Source: JBAZKK01 sp041650795
GTDB lineage: Bacteria; Omnitrophota; Gorgyraeia; Gygaellales; Profunditerraquicolaceae
Assembly (NCBI GenBank): GCA_041650795.1
Contig: JBAZKK010000014.1
Span: forward strand, 1 to 30,102
DNA length: 30,102 bases
Direction of reading: 5' to 3'
Position numbers and translations under genes: made by a program. Numbering within the stretch: the stretch's first letter is position 1; every line of letters begins with the position of its first letter. The notes below the pieces were generated by a model. It was not told where the DNA came from. It worked only from the letters and a program-made list of their open reading frames with translations, and made no database searches. Positions 1 to 8,273 of the stretch are shown piece after piece.

Positions 1-2
1 TA

Positions 3-413
3 GAGAAATATATAAAGGGAAGAGAGCTTACGGTCGGCATCCTGGATGGGAAGGTCCTGCCGGTAATCGAGATTATCCCCAAGCCGAGGTTCTTTGACTA
101 CCATGCAAAATATCATGCCGGTATGACAGAGTACGTTGTGCCCGCCAAACTGGACGGGTTTATCAGCAGCAGGGTCCAGGAAGCGGCTTTAGCAGCGCAT
201 AGACTGTTAGGGTGTTTTGGGTGTTCCAGGGTTGACATTATCCTGGATAGTGATAATATACCAGTTATTTTAGAGGTGAATACCATACCGGGCTTTACTG
301 CTACCAGCCTTCTGCCTAAGGCTGCAAGGGTCGCGGGAATAGATTTTGGCGCGCTTTGCGTAAAGCTCCTGGAGTCGGCGTATGAAAAAAACAGGGTTTC
401 GGATACCGCTTAA
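3..413 (+). CDS. ddl: D-alanine--D-alanine ligase, C-terminal fragment (cut by window start)
   Basis: This is the C-terminal part of an ATP-grasp D-Ala-D-Ala ligase, which makes the dipeptide for the peptidoglycan stem in the cytoplasm. The frame is open from position 3, so the N-terminus lies outside the window; the ATG at 123 is internal. Family motifs seen are ELTVGILDG and VIEIIP, then GMTEYVVPA, and near the end ILEVNTIPGFTATSLLPKAA, which carries the acidic/Asn metal ligands and the substrate-binding loop. The ending is the normal family ending, so the gene is probably truncated only by the window edge. Its last 32 bases overlap ftsQ, as in the classic ddl-ftsQ-ftsA division and cell-wall order. 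The VanA-type ligase is less likely given this context. Confidence 0.93.
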   Translation, partial: EKYIKGRELTVGILDGKVLPVIEIIPKPRFFDYHAKYHAGMTEYVVPAKLDGFISSRVQEAALAAHRLLGCFGCSRVDIILDSDNIPVILEVNTIPGFTATSLLPKAARVAGIDFGALCVKLLESAYEKNRVSDTA

Positions 414-1128
414 ACTGATATTGCTGCTGGTGTTTTTGGCTGTTGCCTATCTTGGGCTGGCAGCTTTATTGAGTGGTCTAAAGAACTTGGATTATTTTAA
501 GGTAAAGGAGGTTGTTGTTTCTTCCGCGGGAGAGGCATCGGATTTCGCTTATTTTAAAGGCCGCGGCATATTCGATATTGACCTACGCAGCGAGGCCGGG
601 CGTATCTGGCAATTGTATCCCGGCTATAAAAGAGTAATGGTTATCAGGGTTCTTCCTAACCGCCTCTTTGTAAAATTCGTTAAACGCCAGCCCCTTGCCT
701 ATGTTAAGCTCTACCGTTATTTCTGCGTTGACGAAGAACTGGTGCTCCTGGATATGCCTGCCAGCTTAGAAGACAGCAATCTCCCGGTAATCCTGGGGCT
801 TGATACCAGGATTTTCGGACCTAAGGTAGGCAGGAGGTATAATGTGCCGGAGCTCGCATTGGCAGTTGGAATCATAAATGAAATCCAGAGGAACCACCTT
901 AACCGTTATATAAAGGTAAAAACTATCAATGTCGCCAGCGCAGCCAACGCCGTTTTTATTACCGACAGCGGCATCGAGGTAAGGGTGGGCCAGGAAAACA
1001 TAAAGACCAGGATCGGCATCCTGCGCGATATCCTAAGCCACAGCAGAAATGAGCTCGCCAACATGAAGTATATAGACCTGAGGTTTAAAGACCCCGTGAT
1101 AAAACCCAAAGAAGATGTTAAGAGATAA
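382..1128 (+). CDS. ftsQ: Cell division protein FtsQ/DivIB
   Basis: Bitopic divisome protein that links early cytoplasmic and late periplasmic division factors. It is 248 aa, with a short basic N-terminus, one transmembrane helix at about residues 9-31 (LILLLVFLAVAYLGLAALL), then a POTRA-like region (about 37-105, including the IRVLPNRLFVKFVKRQPLAYV strand region) and a C-terminal beta domain. Length and topology fit the family. The ATG at 382 has a GGAG Shine-Dalgarno at 371-374 and overlaps the ddl end by 32 bases; the 3' end overlaps ftsA by 14 bases, so the three genes are probably translated from one message. Identification rests on topology, the PNR...KRQP pattern and position between ddl and ftsA, because FtsQ sequences diverge strongly. 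Confidence 0.9.
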   Translation: MKKTGFRIPLKLILLLVFLAVAYLGLAALLSGLKNLDYFKVKEVVVSSAGEASDFAYFKGRGIFDIDLRSEAGRIWQLYPGYKRVMVIRVLPNRLFVKFVKRQPLAYVKLYRYFCVDEELVLLDMPASLEDSNLPVILGLDTRIFGPKVGRRYNVPELALAVGIINEIQRNHLNRYIKVKTINVASAANAVFITDSGIEVRVGQENIKTRIGILRDILSHSRNELANMKYIDLRFKDPVIKPKEDVKR

Positions 1129-2371
1129 TTATATCTGTGCCCTGGATATCAGTTCCAGCAAGATTGCCGCCGTAGTAGCCAGGATCAGCAAGAGGCGGAT
1201 AAGCGAGTTGTTTTTTGAGGTCGGCCCTTCCAAGGGCGTCAAAAAAGGCGTAGTGGCCGACACGATTGGACTGGTAAGTTCTGTTTCGGCGGTGCTCAAG
1301 AGCCTCAAGGCATCGTCTGGCATTAATATCAAGACATTAAACGTTAATATCTCCGGAGAGGATATTTCCACCCGCCACAGCCGCGCCATTATCCCTCTTG
1401 TGGAAAGAGGCAATAAGGTTATTACGCCTTCCGATGTCTCCAGGGTCAACGAGCAGGCGCGTATCCTGGGTTCCAGCCTCCAGGAGGAAATAATACACTC
1501 CCTGCCTTACAGCTATGCCATCGATTCCAAGGCAAATATAGTCAATCCCGTAGGCCTCTACAGCCATCGTCTCGAGGTGGACCTTTACCTTATCTTTGCG
1601 AAGCTCTCGGGCGTACAGAGCCTCGCCCGCGCCGTCAATCAGTGCGGTTTTGATATCGGGGATATTTTTTTCTCAGGGCTTGCCACCAGCATCGCCGTAT
1701 TCGATAATAACCCGCGCGAAGGAGTAGAGGTGCTTTGCGATATCGGAAGCGATACCACCGACATGCTTGTTTTTCGCAACGGCCGGCTTTCGGACGTTGA
1801 CGTTATCTATTGCGGCGGAGACGACATTACCGTTAAGGTTTCGGATGAATTGAAGATCCCGTTTGAGTTAGCCGAAGAGGTGAAACGCTCGCACGCGTTT
1901 ATGGGGGAGTACAGCCATCTTGCCGAGGACAAGGAGATATTGGTCAAGAAACAGGATATCTACAAACCCATTCCGGAAAAGAAGGTGATAGAGATTGCCG
2001 CCCGGGAAGGCAGGCGCCTTTGCGATGCCATCAAGGATAAGCTGGAGAGGATGGTTCCTTCCCAGAGGGTAATCAGTTTCATCTGCGTCGGCAGGACCGT
2101 AATGCTCGATGGTTTTCTGGAATCGCTGGAAAATGCCCTTGGCATCGCGGTGAGGCTCGGCCGTATCCGGAACCCCGAGATCGCCGGCCTGGTTAACCGC
2201 TATGATTCTCTTTCCGGCCAGCGCTACCTGACCTATCTGACCAGCCTCGGTCTTATCTGTCAATCCCTGCATTGCGAGCAGGCGCATACCTTATATGCCA
2301 TCGATTCTCCGCACAATATCATTAGCCGGGCTTTTTGTAAGATCCAAGAGATCTATCAGGAATACTTCTGA
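1115..2371 (+). CDS. ftsA: Cell division protein FtsA
   Basis: Actin-fold ATPase that tethers the FtsZ ring to the inner membrane and recruits later divisome proteins. The 418-aa product has the phosphate-1 motif near the start (ALDISSSKIAAVVARI), an SHS2-type 1C region, and the phosphate-2 motif CDIGSDTTDMLVF in the middle. The last 18 residues (NIISRAFCKIQEIYQEYF) can form an amphipathic helix like the FtsA membrane-targeting sequence. It starts inside ftsQ (14-base overlap) with only a weak AAGAAG upstream. Its usual neighbour ftsZ does not follow; a 317-base gap and yggS come next. MreB is excluded by the SHS2-type insertion and the C-terminal helix. Confidence 0.93.
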   Translation: MLRDNYICALDISSSKIAAVVARISKRRISELFFEVGPSKGVKKGVVADTIGLVSSVSAVLKSLKASSGINIKTLNVNISGEDISTRHSRAIIPLVERGNKVITPSDVSRVNEQARILGSSLQEEIIHSLPYSYAIDSKANIVNPVGLYSHRLEVDLYLIFAKLSGVQSLARAVNQCGFDIGDIFFSGLATSIAVFDNNPREGVEVLCDIGSDTTDMLVFRNGRLSDVDVIYCGGDDITVKVSDELKIPFELAEEVKRSHAFMGEYSHLAEDKEILVKKQDIYKPIPEKKVIEIAAREGRRLCDAIKDKLERMVPSQRVISFICVGRTVMLDGFLESLENALGIAVRLGRIRNPEIAGLVNRYDSLSGQRYLTYLTSLGLICQSLHCEQAHTLYAIDSPHNIISRAFCKIQEIYQEYF

Positions 2372-2500
2372 AGACGCAGCCTTGATTTTGCGGATTTATT
2401 ATCTATGCCTGCTGGGATTTTTTTTGCCGCCTGCTTCGGGGGCGTTCGTTCCGTAAAGGCTATCGCAGGCCAGACATACCTGTGCTTGCTGTAATCCCCT

Positions 2501-2514
2501 GCCTGCCGGCAGGC
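2501..2514. repeat. Perfect 14-bp GC palindrome
   Basis: GCCTGCCGGCAGGC reads the same on both strands. It could be a small intergenic repeat unit or a protein-binding site. I saw no second copy in the window, so its class is unknown. Confidence 0.45.
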
Positions 2515-2646
2515 CCGCAGACCTTTGGCAGAATTTTCTAATGCAGGCTCCGGCAAGGTCCGTAAAATCTTCATGCATTGTTTCATCAGGTTCAGGTTTG
2601 CCCCTTATTCCTTGATGCATCTGCATGTCGGATGCCTCTATTCCTA

Positions 2647-2674
2647 TTGACCTTGTTGTTTTATCGGATATAAT
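2647..2674 (+). promoter_or_regulatory. Sigma-70 type promoter of the yggS-lspA gene run
   Basis: TTGACC (2647-2652), a 16-base spacer and a perfect TATAAT (2669-2674). The predicted transcription start, about 2681, lies only about 8 bases before the yggS ATG at 2689, so the message would have almost no leader and no room for a normal Shine-Dalgarno. Confidence 0.75.
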
Positions 2675-2688
2675 ATATTAATTCAGGC

Positions 2689-3408
2689 ATGGTCAAGCAG
2701 AATTTATTTCATGTAAGGCAGCGTATCTTAAGCGCCTGCGCCAGGGTGGGGCGTGACCCCGCCGGAGTCACGCTGGTAGCGGTAACCAAGAACCGCACCG
2801 TAAAAGAGATAGAGGAAGCGTTTAAGGCCGGCATAACCGATATCGGGGAAAACAGGGTGCAGGAGGCGTTTCTGAAGCACCGGCAATTCCTTGAAGGAGG
2901 AGGCGATGCCACTGCGGTTTTCCGGGATATCAAGTGGCACCTTATCGGGCACCTACAGACCAATAAGGTTAGAGAGGCAGTTGCGATTTTCGACCTCATA
3001 CATTCCGTAGACAGCCTCCGCTTAGCCTGGAAGATTAATAAGGAGGCAGGCAGGATTAATAAGATTCAGAAGATATTGTTGGAGGTCAACGCCTCGGGAG
3101 AAGCAAGCAAGTATGGTTTTGCGCCCCGGGATTTAAACATTTCAATCAAAGGCCTTTCTGGATTAAACAACTTAAGGGTTTGCGGCCTGATGACAGTTGC
3201 GCCGATAACGGATAGCCCGGAGCATTCCAGGGTTTATTTCAAGGCCCTGAAGGAACTTCGGGATAACATTGATGCCTTAGGCCTGACGGGCTGCCGTCCG
3301 GGGATTTTATCCATGGGCATGACCGGTGATTTTGAAGTGGCAATCGAGGAGGGGGCGGGCATGATACGATTAGGCCGGGCAATATTCGAGGGGCAAAATG
3401 CAGGATAA
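2689..3408 (+). CDS. yggS: YggS/PROSC family PLP-binding protein
   Basis: Cytoplasmic pyridoxal-5'-phosphate carrier of the YggS/YlmE/PLPBP family, involved in vitamin B6 homeostasis; it has no established catalytic reaction. The 239-aa product is a full-length single alanine-racemase-like barrel. The PLP lysine is K34 in VAVTKN; further family motifs are DIGENRVQEA, WHLIGHLQTNK, LLEVNASGEASKYG, GLMTVAP, and the phosphate-binding LSMGM followed by FEVAIEEGAGMIRLGRAIFE. The usual MS.D sequence here reads MTGD. The gene follows a strong promoter with an almost absent leader and overlaps proC by 11 bases; yggS-proC adjacency is common in bacteria and points to shared amino-acid/B6 metabolism. 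Confidence 0.95.
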   Translation: MVKQNLFHVRQRILSACARVGRDPAGVTLVAVTKNRTVKEIEEAFKAGITDIGENRVQEAFLKHRQFLEGGGDATAVFRDIKWHLIGHLQTNKVREAVAIFDLIHSVDSLRLAWKINKEAGRINKIQKILLEVNASGEASKYGFAPRDLNISIKGLSGLNNLRVCGLMTVAPITDSPEHSRVYFKALKELRDNIDALGLTGCRPGILSMGMTGDFEVAIEEGAGMIRLGRAIFEGQNAG

Positions 3409-4228
3409 AATAGGGATTATCGGTTTCGGAAGCATGGGTTCGGCTATGGCGGAACAGCTGAAGTCGCGCTGCCAGGTTTACGTTTTTGATAAGGACAGGA
3501 ACAGGACCCTGGCGGCCCATGGCGTTGTCGTTGCGGAGAGCCTGGCAGGGGCGGCAGAGAAGTCCGCTGTGCTGGTATTGGCAGTCAAGCCGCAGGATAT
3601 CGACGGGGTCTTAAAGCCTTTGCGCGAGCACTGCAAGGGCAAATTGATTATCTCCATCGCTGCAGGCATCAGCACCAGGCATCTTGAGAGGATGCTGGGT
3701 GAGGTTAGGGTAGTCAGGGCAATGCCCAATATCGGAGTTAGGATTGCAGAGTCCGTGACCTGTCTGAGCAAAGGCGCTTTTGCCGATGAGGAAGACCTGG
3801 AATCAGCGCAGGAACTTTTCTATTACCTGGGAGCCACCCGCATTATAGAAGAGAATATGATGAATGCCGCTACTGCCATCTCAGGCAGCGGACCGGCATA
3901 CCTTTTTTATTTCCTGGAAGACAACCAGATGGATCACGCCAATGTCCCGGAGCATGCCCGCCATGACATGATTAAGCGCCTGGCGCAGGCAGCCGAGGGG
4001 CTGGGTTTTAGCCACGATGACGCCATGTTTCTGTCAGTAAATACCGTAAATACGAGCTTGAGTCTCATTAAGAAGACGCGCCTTGGCCCTGCGGAATTGC
4101 GCCTTCAGGTTACCTCCAAGGGTGGAACTACCGAAGCGGCGCTTGTGATATTGCGCCAGTCGGGATCCTGGAGCGATGCCGCCAGGGCGGCGTTTAAGCG
4201 TGCCGAAGAATTAGCGCGGAGGGATTGA
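3398..4228 (+). CDS. proC: Pyrroline-5-carboxylate reductase
   Basis: Reduces 1-pyrroline-5-carboxylate to L-proline with NAD(P)H, the last step of proline synthesis, in the cytoplasm. The N-terminal Rossmann motif is GIIGFGSMGSAMAEQL, followed by LAVKPQD, RAMPNIGV (usually MPNTP) and the catalytic-domain motifs TAISGSGPAY (about 159-168) and QVTSKGGTTEAAL (about 237-249). Length is 276 aa. Unusually, about 20 residues (175-194, DNQMDHANVPEHARHDMIKR) sit between YFLE and LAQAAEGLGF, where most ProC proteins run straight on. The gene overlaps yggS by 11 bases and its TGA shares one base with the mtnP ATG. The family assignment is firm; the effect of the insertion is unknown. Confidence 0.94.
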   Translation: MQDKIGIIGFGSMGSAMAEQLKSRCQVYVFDKDRNRTLAAHGVVVAESLAGAAEKSAVLVLAVKPQDIDGVLKPLREHCKGKLIISIAAGISTRHLERMLGEVRVVRAMPNIGVRIAESVTCLSKGAFADEEDLESAQELFYYLGATRIIEENMMNAATAISGSGPAYLFYFLEDNQMDHANVPEHARHDMIKRLAQAAEGLGFSHDDAMFLSVNTVNTSLSLIKKTRLGPAELRLQVTSKGGTTEAALVILRQSGSWSDAARAAFKRAEELARRD

Positions 4229-5091
4229 TGGTGGAACGCATCGGGATTATCGGAGGCAGCGGTTTATACCAGATTGACGGAGTAAAAGTCAAAAAGAAAT
4301 TTTATCTAAAGACCCCTTTCGGCCGTCCTTCCGGACAGTTCGTGCTCGGCTATCTTGAAGGCAAGGAGGTAGTTTTCCTTCCGCGCCACGACGTGGGGCA
4401 CCGCATTTCTCCCAGCCACATCAATTACCGTGCTAATATCTATGCTATGAAGAAGCTGGGGGTAGGCCGCATTATCTCTCTGGCCGCCTGCGGAAGCCTT
4501 AAGGAAGAGATAAGGCCGATGGATTTTGTAGTGGCGGATCAGTTTGTAGACCGCACCAATCATGCCAGGGATATGAGTTTTTTTGAGGAAGGCATTGTCG
4601 CGCATATTGAATTTTCACATCCGGTCTGTGAGGAATTAAGGGGTATCTTGTGCCGCTCTGCCAAAGAGGTTACAAACCGGGTGCATAACGGAGGCACCTA
4701 TATCAACATGGAAGGGCCGGCCTTTTCAACCCTGGCGGAATCCGCGCTCTACCGCAGCTGGAACATGGATATTATCGGCATGACAAATTTTGCCGAAGCC
4801 AAGCTCGCGCGCGAGGCCGAGATGTGTTATGCCACCGTTGCTGCAGTGACCGATTATGATTGCTGGCATCCTTCTCACGATGCCGTCAGCATAGAGATGG
4901 TAACCCGCAACCTTTCCAGTAATATCGATAATTCTAAAAAGATACTATCAAGAGTTATCAGGGCAATACCCGGCGAGAGAGGGTGCTCCTGCGGTTCTGC
5001 ATTAGAGCACGCAATCATCACCGACCGTCGGTATATACCGCGGCGCATTAAAAAGAAGCTTAGTATCATTATTGGTAAATATGTCAAATAG
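4228..5091 (+). CDS. mtnP: S-methyl-5'-thioadenosine phosphorylase
   Basis: Phosphorolyses 5'-methylthioadenosine to adenine and 5-methylthioribose-1-phosphate (methionine/polyamine salvage). Motifs of the PNP/MTAP family II are present in order: GIIGGSGLY at the N-terminus, FLPRHDVGHRISPSHINYRAN, LAACGSLKEEIRPMD, NMEGPAFSTLAES, GMTNFAEAKLAREAEMCYA, and TDYDCW, whose two Asp residues mark a preference for a 6-amino purine (MTAP rather than guanosine phosphorylase). I chose the ATG at 4228, preceded by GGAGGG at 4218-4223, over the TTG one codon upstream; its first A is the last base of the proC stop. It overlaps ileS by 11 bases. About 287 aa, normal for the family. Confidence 0.94.
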   Translation: MVERIGIIGGSGLYQIDGVKVKKKFYLKTPFGRPSGQFVLGYLEGKEVVFLPRHDVGHRISPSHINYRANIYAMKKLGVGRIISLAACGSLKEEIRPMDFVVADQFVDRTNHARDMSFFEEGIVAHIEFSHPVCEELRGILCRSAKEVTNRVHNGGTYINMEGPAFSTLAESALYRSWNMDIIGMTNFAEAKLAREAEMCYATVAAVTDYDCWHPSHDAVSIEMVTRNLSSNIDNSKKILSRVIRAIPGERGCSCGSALEHAIITDRRYIPRRIKKKLSIIIGKYVK

Positions 5092-7870
5092 CACGGACTA
5101 TAAGAATACCCTGAATCTTCCCAGGACCGCCTTTCCCATGAAAGGCGACCTGCCTAAGCGGGAGCCTTCAATCCTGAAAACCTGGCAGGAGGGCGATATC
5201 TACGGAGCTATCTGTAAAAAGGGCAATTCCGCCAATAGGAAGTATATTCTTCACGACGGGCCGCCATATGCCAACGGCAACATACACATCGGCCACGCCC
5301 TCAATAAGACCTTAAAGGATATCATCGTAAAGTACAAGGCCATGCAGGGTTTTTATGCGCCTTACGTGCCGGGGTGGGACTGCCACGGCTTACCGGTGGA
5401 GCACCAGCTTTTCAAGGAGCTCAAGATTAATAAATACCAGATTGACCAGCTTGAATTCCGCAAGAAGGCTTATCAGTACGCCTCAAGGTACGTTGAAATC
5501 CAGGAAGGAGAGTTTAAGCGCTTAGGCGTTTTTGGGGACTGGGATAATCCGTATCTTACCTTGAGCCGGGAGTATGAAGAGAGTATTGTGCGTTCATTTG
5601 CGGAATTGGTAAAGGCCGGGTATGTCTACCGCGGTCTTAAACCGGTGAATTGGTGCTACAGGTGCGAAACCGCGCTTGCCGAGGCAGAGGTAGAATACGA
5701 AGACCATGATTCCCCTTCGATATTCGTTAAGTTCGGGATTAAACCGGGAGGGGATTTCGGACCTGAGAGCAGTTTGGTGATTTGGACCACTACCCCCTGG
5801 ACGTTGATCGCCAATGTGGCAGTGGCAGTGCATCCGGATTTTGCCTACTCGTATATCAAGACCCCCAAGGGCAATCTGGTTATAGCAAATGTAAGGCTGG
5901 CTATCTTAAGCCAGGCGGGGATTGATAAATACGAGGTCCTCCGGGAATTAAAAGGCAGGGAGCTTGAGGGTCTGATCTACGAGCATCCCTTTGGCCTGCG
6001 CGAGGGCAGGGTGGTGCTGGCCGATTACGTTTCCGCAGAGGAAGGCAGCGGGTTGGTGCATACCGCTCCCGGCCACGGCGCCGAAGATTACCTTACCGGA
6101 ATGAAATATAAACTTCCAACCCTGATGCCGGTTGATTCAAAGGGAAACTTTGACGACTCGGCCGGGGAATTCCGCGGGCTTAACGTATATGACGCCAATA
6201 AAAAGATTATCGATAAGCTTGAGAGCTTGGGCGCCTTGCTTTTGGCTGCTAGGCTACGGCATTCCTATCCGCACTGCTGGCGCTGCAAGAGCCCGGTAAT
6301 CTTCAGGGCTACCAATCAGTGGTTCCTTGACATTGACCATAAGCAGGAGGGCGCAGGCATTCCATTGCGCCGGCAGCTTCTGGATGCGATAGGCAATGAT
6401 GTCGAGTGGATACCTTCCGCAGGCAGGGAGCGCATCTCGGCAATGGTGGAGTCCAGGCCGGACTGGTGCCTCTCAAGGCAGCGTTATTGGGGCGTGCCTA
6501 TCCCGGCTTTAATCTGCAACAAATGCAAAAAAGAAACCCTCCAGCCGGAGGTAATCGAGAGGTTTGCGGCATTAGTAGCCAAGGAGGGTTCGGACAGCTG
6601 GTTCAGCCGCGAAGTAACTGATTTTATCCCCGAAGGGTTCGCCTGTAGCTGCGGTGGTAACAGCTTTTCCAAGGGTACGGATATCCTGGATGTCTGGTTT
6701 GATTCCGGGGTAAGTGCCGAGGCAGTATTGAAAAAAAGAAAAGAGCTTTCTTACCCGGCCGACCTATACCTGGAAGGCTCAGACCAGCACCGGGGATGGT
6801 TCCAGTCTTCATTGATATCGGCGATGTGCATTAACGGCAGGCCGCCTTTTCGCACCGTCCTGACCCACGGCCATGTGGTGGACGGCGAAGGGCGTAAGAT
6901 GTCCAAGTCGCTCGGCAATGTTATCTCCCCGCAGGACATCATCAAGGATTATGGTGCAGATATCGTGCGCCTGTGGGTGGCTGCCAGCGATTACAATGAA
7001 GATATCCGTATCTCAAAGGAGATGCTGGCGCGTTTATCCGAGTCCTACCGCAAGATACGCAATACCGTAAGGTTTATTTTAAGCAATCTTTATGATTTTG
7101 AGCCTGAGAATGATGAGGTAAGTTACGGTGATTTAAAGGCCATAGATAAGTGGATATTGAAAGAGTCTGAGGCGGCGTTGGAGCAGATAAACGTCTCTTA
7201 CGATTCATTTAAATTTTATAAAGCCTATAAATCAATCTATGACTTTTGCAATGAGCAACTCTCGATGTATTATCTGGATATGATAAAAGGACGGCTTTAC
7301 ACCTATGGCGCAAGGTCTCCGCAAAGACGTTCTGCCCAGACCGCCATCTTCAGGGTCTTGAATATCCTGGTAAGGGTCATGGCGCCCGTTCTTTCTTTTA
7401 CCGCGGAAGAGGTCTGGCAGAATATGCCCAAGGATAAAGCTTCGAAGGCAGCGCCCAGCGTGCACCTCTCTGATTGGCCAGAGCCTAACGTTGAAATAAC
7501 CCGGGACGACGCCCCTCTGCGCCTCGGGGAGGTCGTGCTGCGCATACCACTCGTCGCCAAAGTTCTTGAGGAGCTGCGCGGAAAGGGTCAGATAGGAAGT
7601 TCCTTTGATGCCAGAATAAATATATTGACAAATGACCCCAAACGTTATACATTCTTATCCAGTCTTAAGGACGAACTCTGCGAGATTTTTAAGGTTTCGC
7701 AGGTAGAGATAACAAAAAAAGACAAAACTGGCGAGGTTATCAGGATTGAGGCCGCCAAGGCCGAGGGAGCGAAATGCGTGCGCTGCTGGAATTATTCCTC
7801 CAGCGTCGGGAAAGACAAGGATCATCCCTTAATATGCGAAAGGTGCCTATCGGCCATAGGAGGAAAATAA
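5081..7870 (+). CDS. ileS: Isoleucyl-tRNA synthetase
   Basis: Class Ia aminoacyl-tRNA synthetase charging tRNA-Ile. With the ATG at 5081 the product is 929 aa. The HIGH motif is HIGH at 69-72 (PPYANGNIHIGHALNK), KMSKS at 606-610 (GRKMSKSLGN). The CP1 editing domain that removes misacylated valine is present (VIWTTTPWTLIANVAVAVHP; GLVHTAPGHGAEDY). The C-terminus has the zinc pairs C899/C902 (CVRC) and C919/C922 (CERC), which place it in the bacterial type with a zinc-binding tail. A TTG at 5072 would add three residues; neither start has a clear Shine-Dalgarno, so translation is probably coupled to mtnP, which it overlaps. ileS followed by a DksA-like gene and lspA is a recurring bacterial order. 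Confidence 0.97.
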   Translation: MSNSTDYKNTLNLPRTAFPMKGDLPKREPSILKTWQEGDIYGAICKKGNSANRKYILHDGPPYANGNIHIGHALNKTLKDIIVKYKAMQGFYAPYVPGWDCHGLPVEHQLFKELKINKYQIDQLEFRKKAYQYASRYVEIQEGEFKRLGVFGDWDNPYLTLSREYEESIVRSFAELVKAGYVYRGLKPVNWCYRCETALAEAEVEYEDHDSPSIFVKFGIKPGGDFGPESSLVIWTTTPWTLIANVAVAVHPDFAYSYIKTPKGNLVIANVRLAILSQAGIDKYEVLRELKGRELEGLIYEHPFGLREGRVVLADYVSAEEGSGLVHTAPGHGAEDYLTGMKYKLPTLMPVDSKGNFDDSAGEFRGLNVYDANKKIIDKLESLGALLLAARLRHSYPHCWRCKSPVIFRATNQWFLDIDHKQEGAGIPLRRQLLDAIGNDVEWIPSAGRERISAMVESRPDWCLSRQRYWGVPIPALICNKCKKETLQPEVIERFAALVAKEGSDSWFSREVTDFIPEGFACSCGGNSFSKGTDILDVWFDSGVSAEAVLKKRKELSYPADLYLEGSDQHRGWFQSSLISAMCINGRPPFRTVLTHGHVVDGEGRKMSKSLGNVISPQDIIKDYGADIVRLWVAASDYNEDIRISKEMLARLSESYRKIRNTVRFILSNLYDFEPENDEVSYGDLKAIDKWILKESEAALEQINVSYDSFKFYKAYKSIYDFCNEQLSMYYLDMIKGRLYTYGARSPQRRSAQTAIFRVLNILVRVMAPVLSFTAEEVWQNMPKDKASKAAPSVHLSDWPEPNVEITRDDAPLRLGEVVLRIPLVAKVLEELRGKGQIGSSFDARINILTNDPKRYTFLSSLKDELCEIFKVSQVEITKKDKTGEVIRIEAAKAEGAKCVRCWNYSSSVGKDKDHPLICERCLSAIGGK

Positions 7871-7871
7871 A

Positions 7872-8255
7872 TTGAAGAAGAAATTCAATAAGAAGGAACT
7901 GGCGGAGTTCAGAAAGATAATACTGAAGAAAAAAGAGGATATCCTTGATGAGATTAAGAGTATTTCCGAGGACGTGTTGAAGAAGTCTCAGAAAGACGCC
8001 TCGGGAGACATCTCCGGTTATAGCTATCACATGGCCGACGTCGCCACCGATAACTACGACCGGGAGTTCTCGCTGGGGCTGGCCTCAAACGAAAGGGAAT
8101 CCCTTTATGTTTTAGACGATGCCCTGAAAAGAATTGATGAAGGCACCTACGGAATCTGCGAAGTCTGCAAGCAGCCGATTTCAAAGACGCGCCTAAAGGC
8201 CCTCCCTCAGGCTTCGCTCTGCGTAAAGTGCCAGGAGAAAAAGGAGAAGAAATAG
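7872..8255 (+). CDS. DksA/TraR family C4 zinc-finger protein
   Basis: Small (127 aa) protein of the family that enters the RNA polymerase secondary channel; DksA works with ppGpp, but many short paralogues are uncharacterised. It has a Lys-rich helical N-terminus (1-45), a YHMADVATDNYDRE segment, a second helix, and a C4 finger at C96/C99 and C117/C120 (CEVC...CVKC). The start is a TTG at 7872, supported by a perfect AGGAGG at 7858-7863 with an 8-base spacing; only one base separates it from the ileS stop. Whether it retains the paired acidic residues of the DksA coiled-coil tip is unclear, so I give no gene symbol. Its place between ileS and lspA is conserved in several phyla. Confidence 0.9.
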   Translation: MKKKFNKKELAEFRKIILKKKEDILDEIKSISEDVLKKSQKDASGDISGYSYHMADVATDNYDREFSLGLASNERESLYVLDDALKRIDEGTYGICEVCKQPISKTRLKALPQASLCVKCQEKKEKK

Positions 8256-8273
8256 CGCATAGGATATTTTGCG

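Larger units (their letters stand above)
2372..2688. other. Gene-free intergenic region after ftsA
   Basis: No credible gene is seen in these 317 bases. The open frames on the minus strand (up to 76 codons) are Arg/Pro-rich and match no family I know. The region holds a run of eight T at 2418-2425 without a convincing hairpin before it, a perfect 14-base palindrome (GCCTGCCGGCAGGC, 2501-2514), and the promoter of yggS at the right end. No remnant of ftsZ, such as its GGGTGTG nucleotide loop, is readable. Confidence 0.6.

Noticed and set aside
2356..2626. Two overlapping minus-strand open frames in the post-ftsA gap
   Set aside because: Arg/Pro/Lys-rich compositions, no recognisable motif, no ribosome binding site, and they run across the GC palindrome; best read as non-coding.
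2372..2688. Degenerate ftsZ
   Set aside because: The gap is too short and no FtsZ motif can be read in any frame; only the position suggests it.
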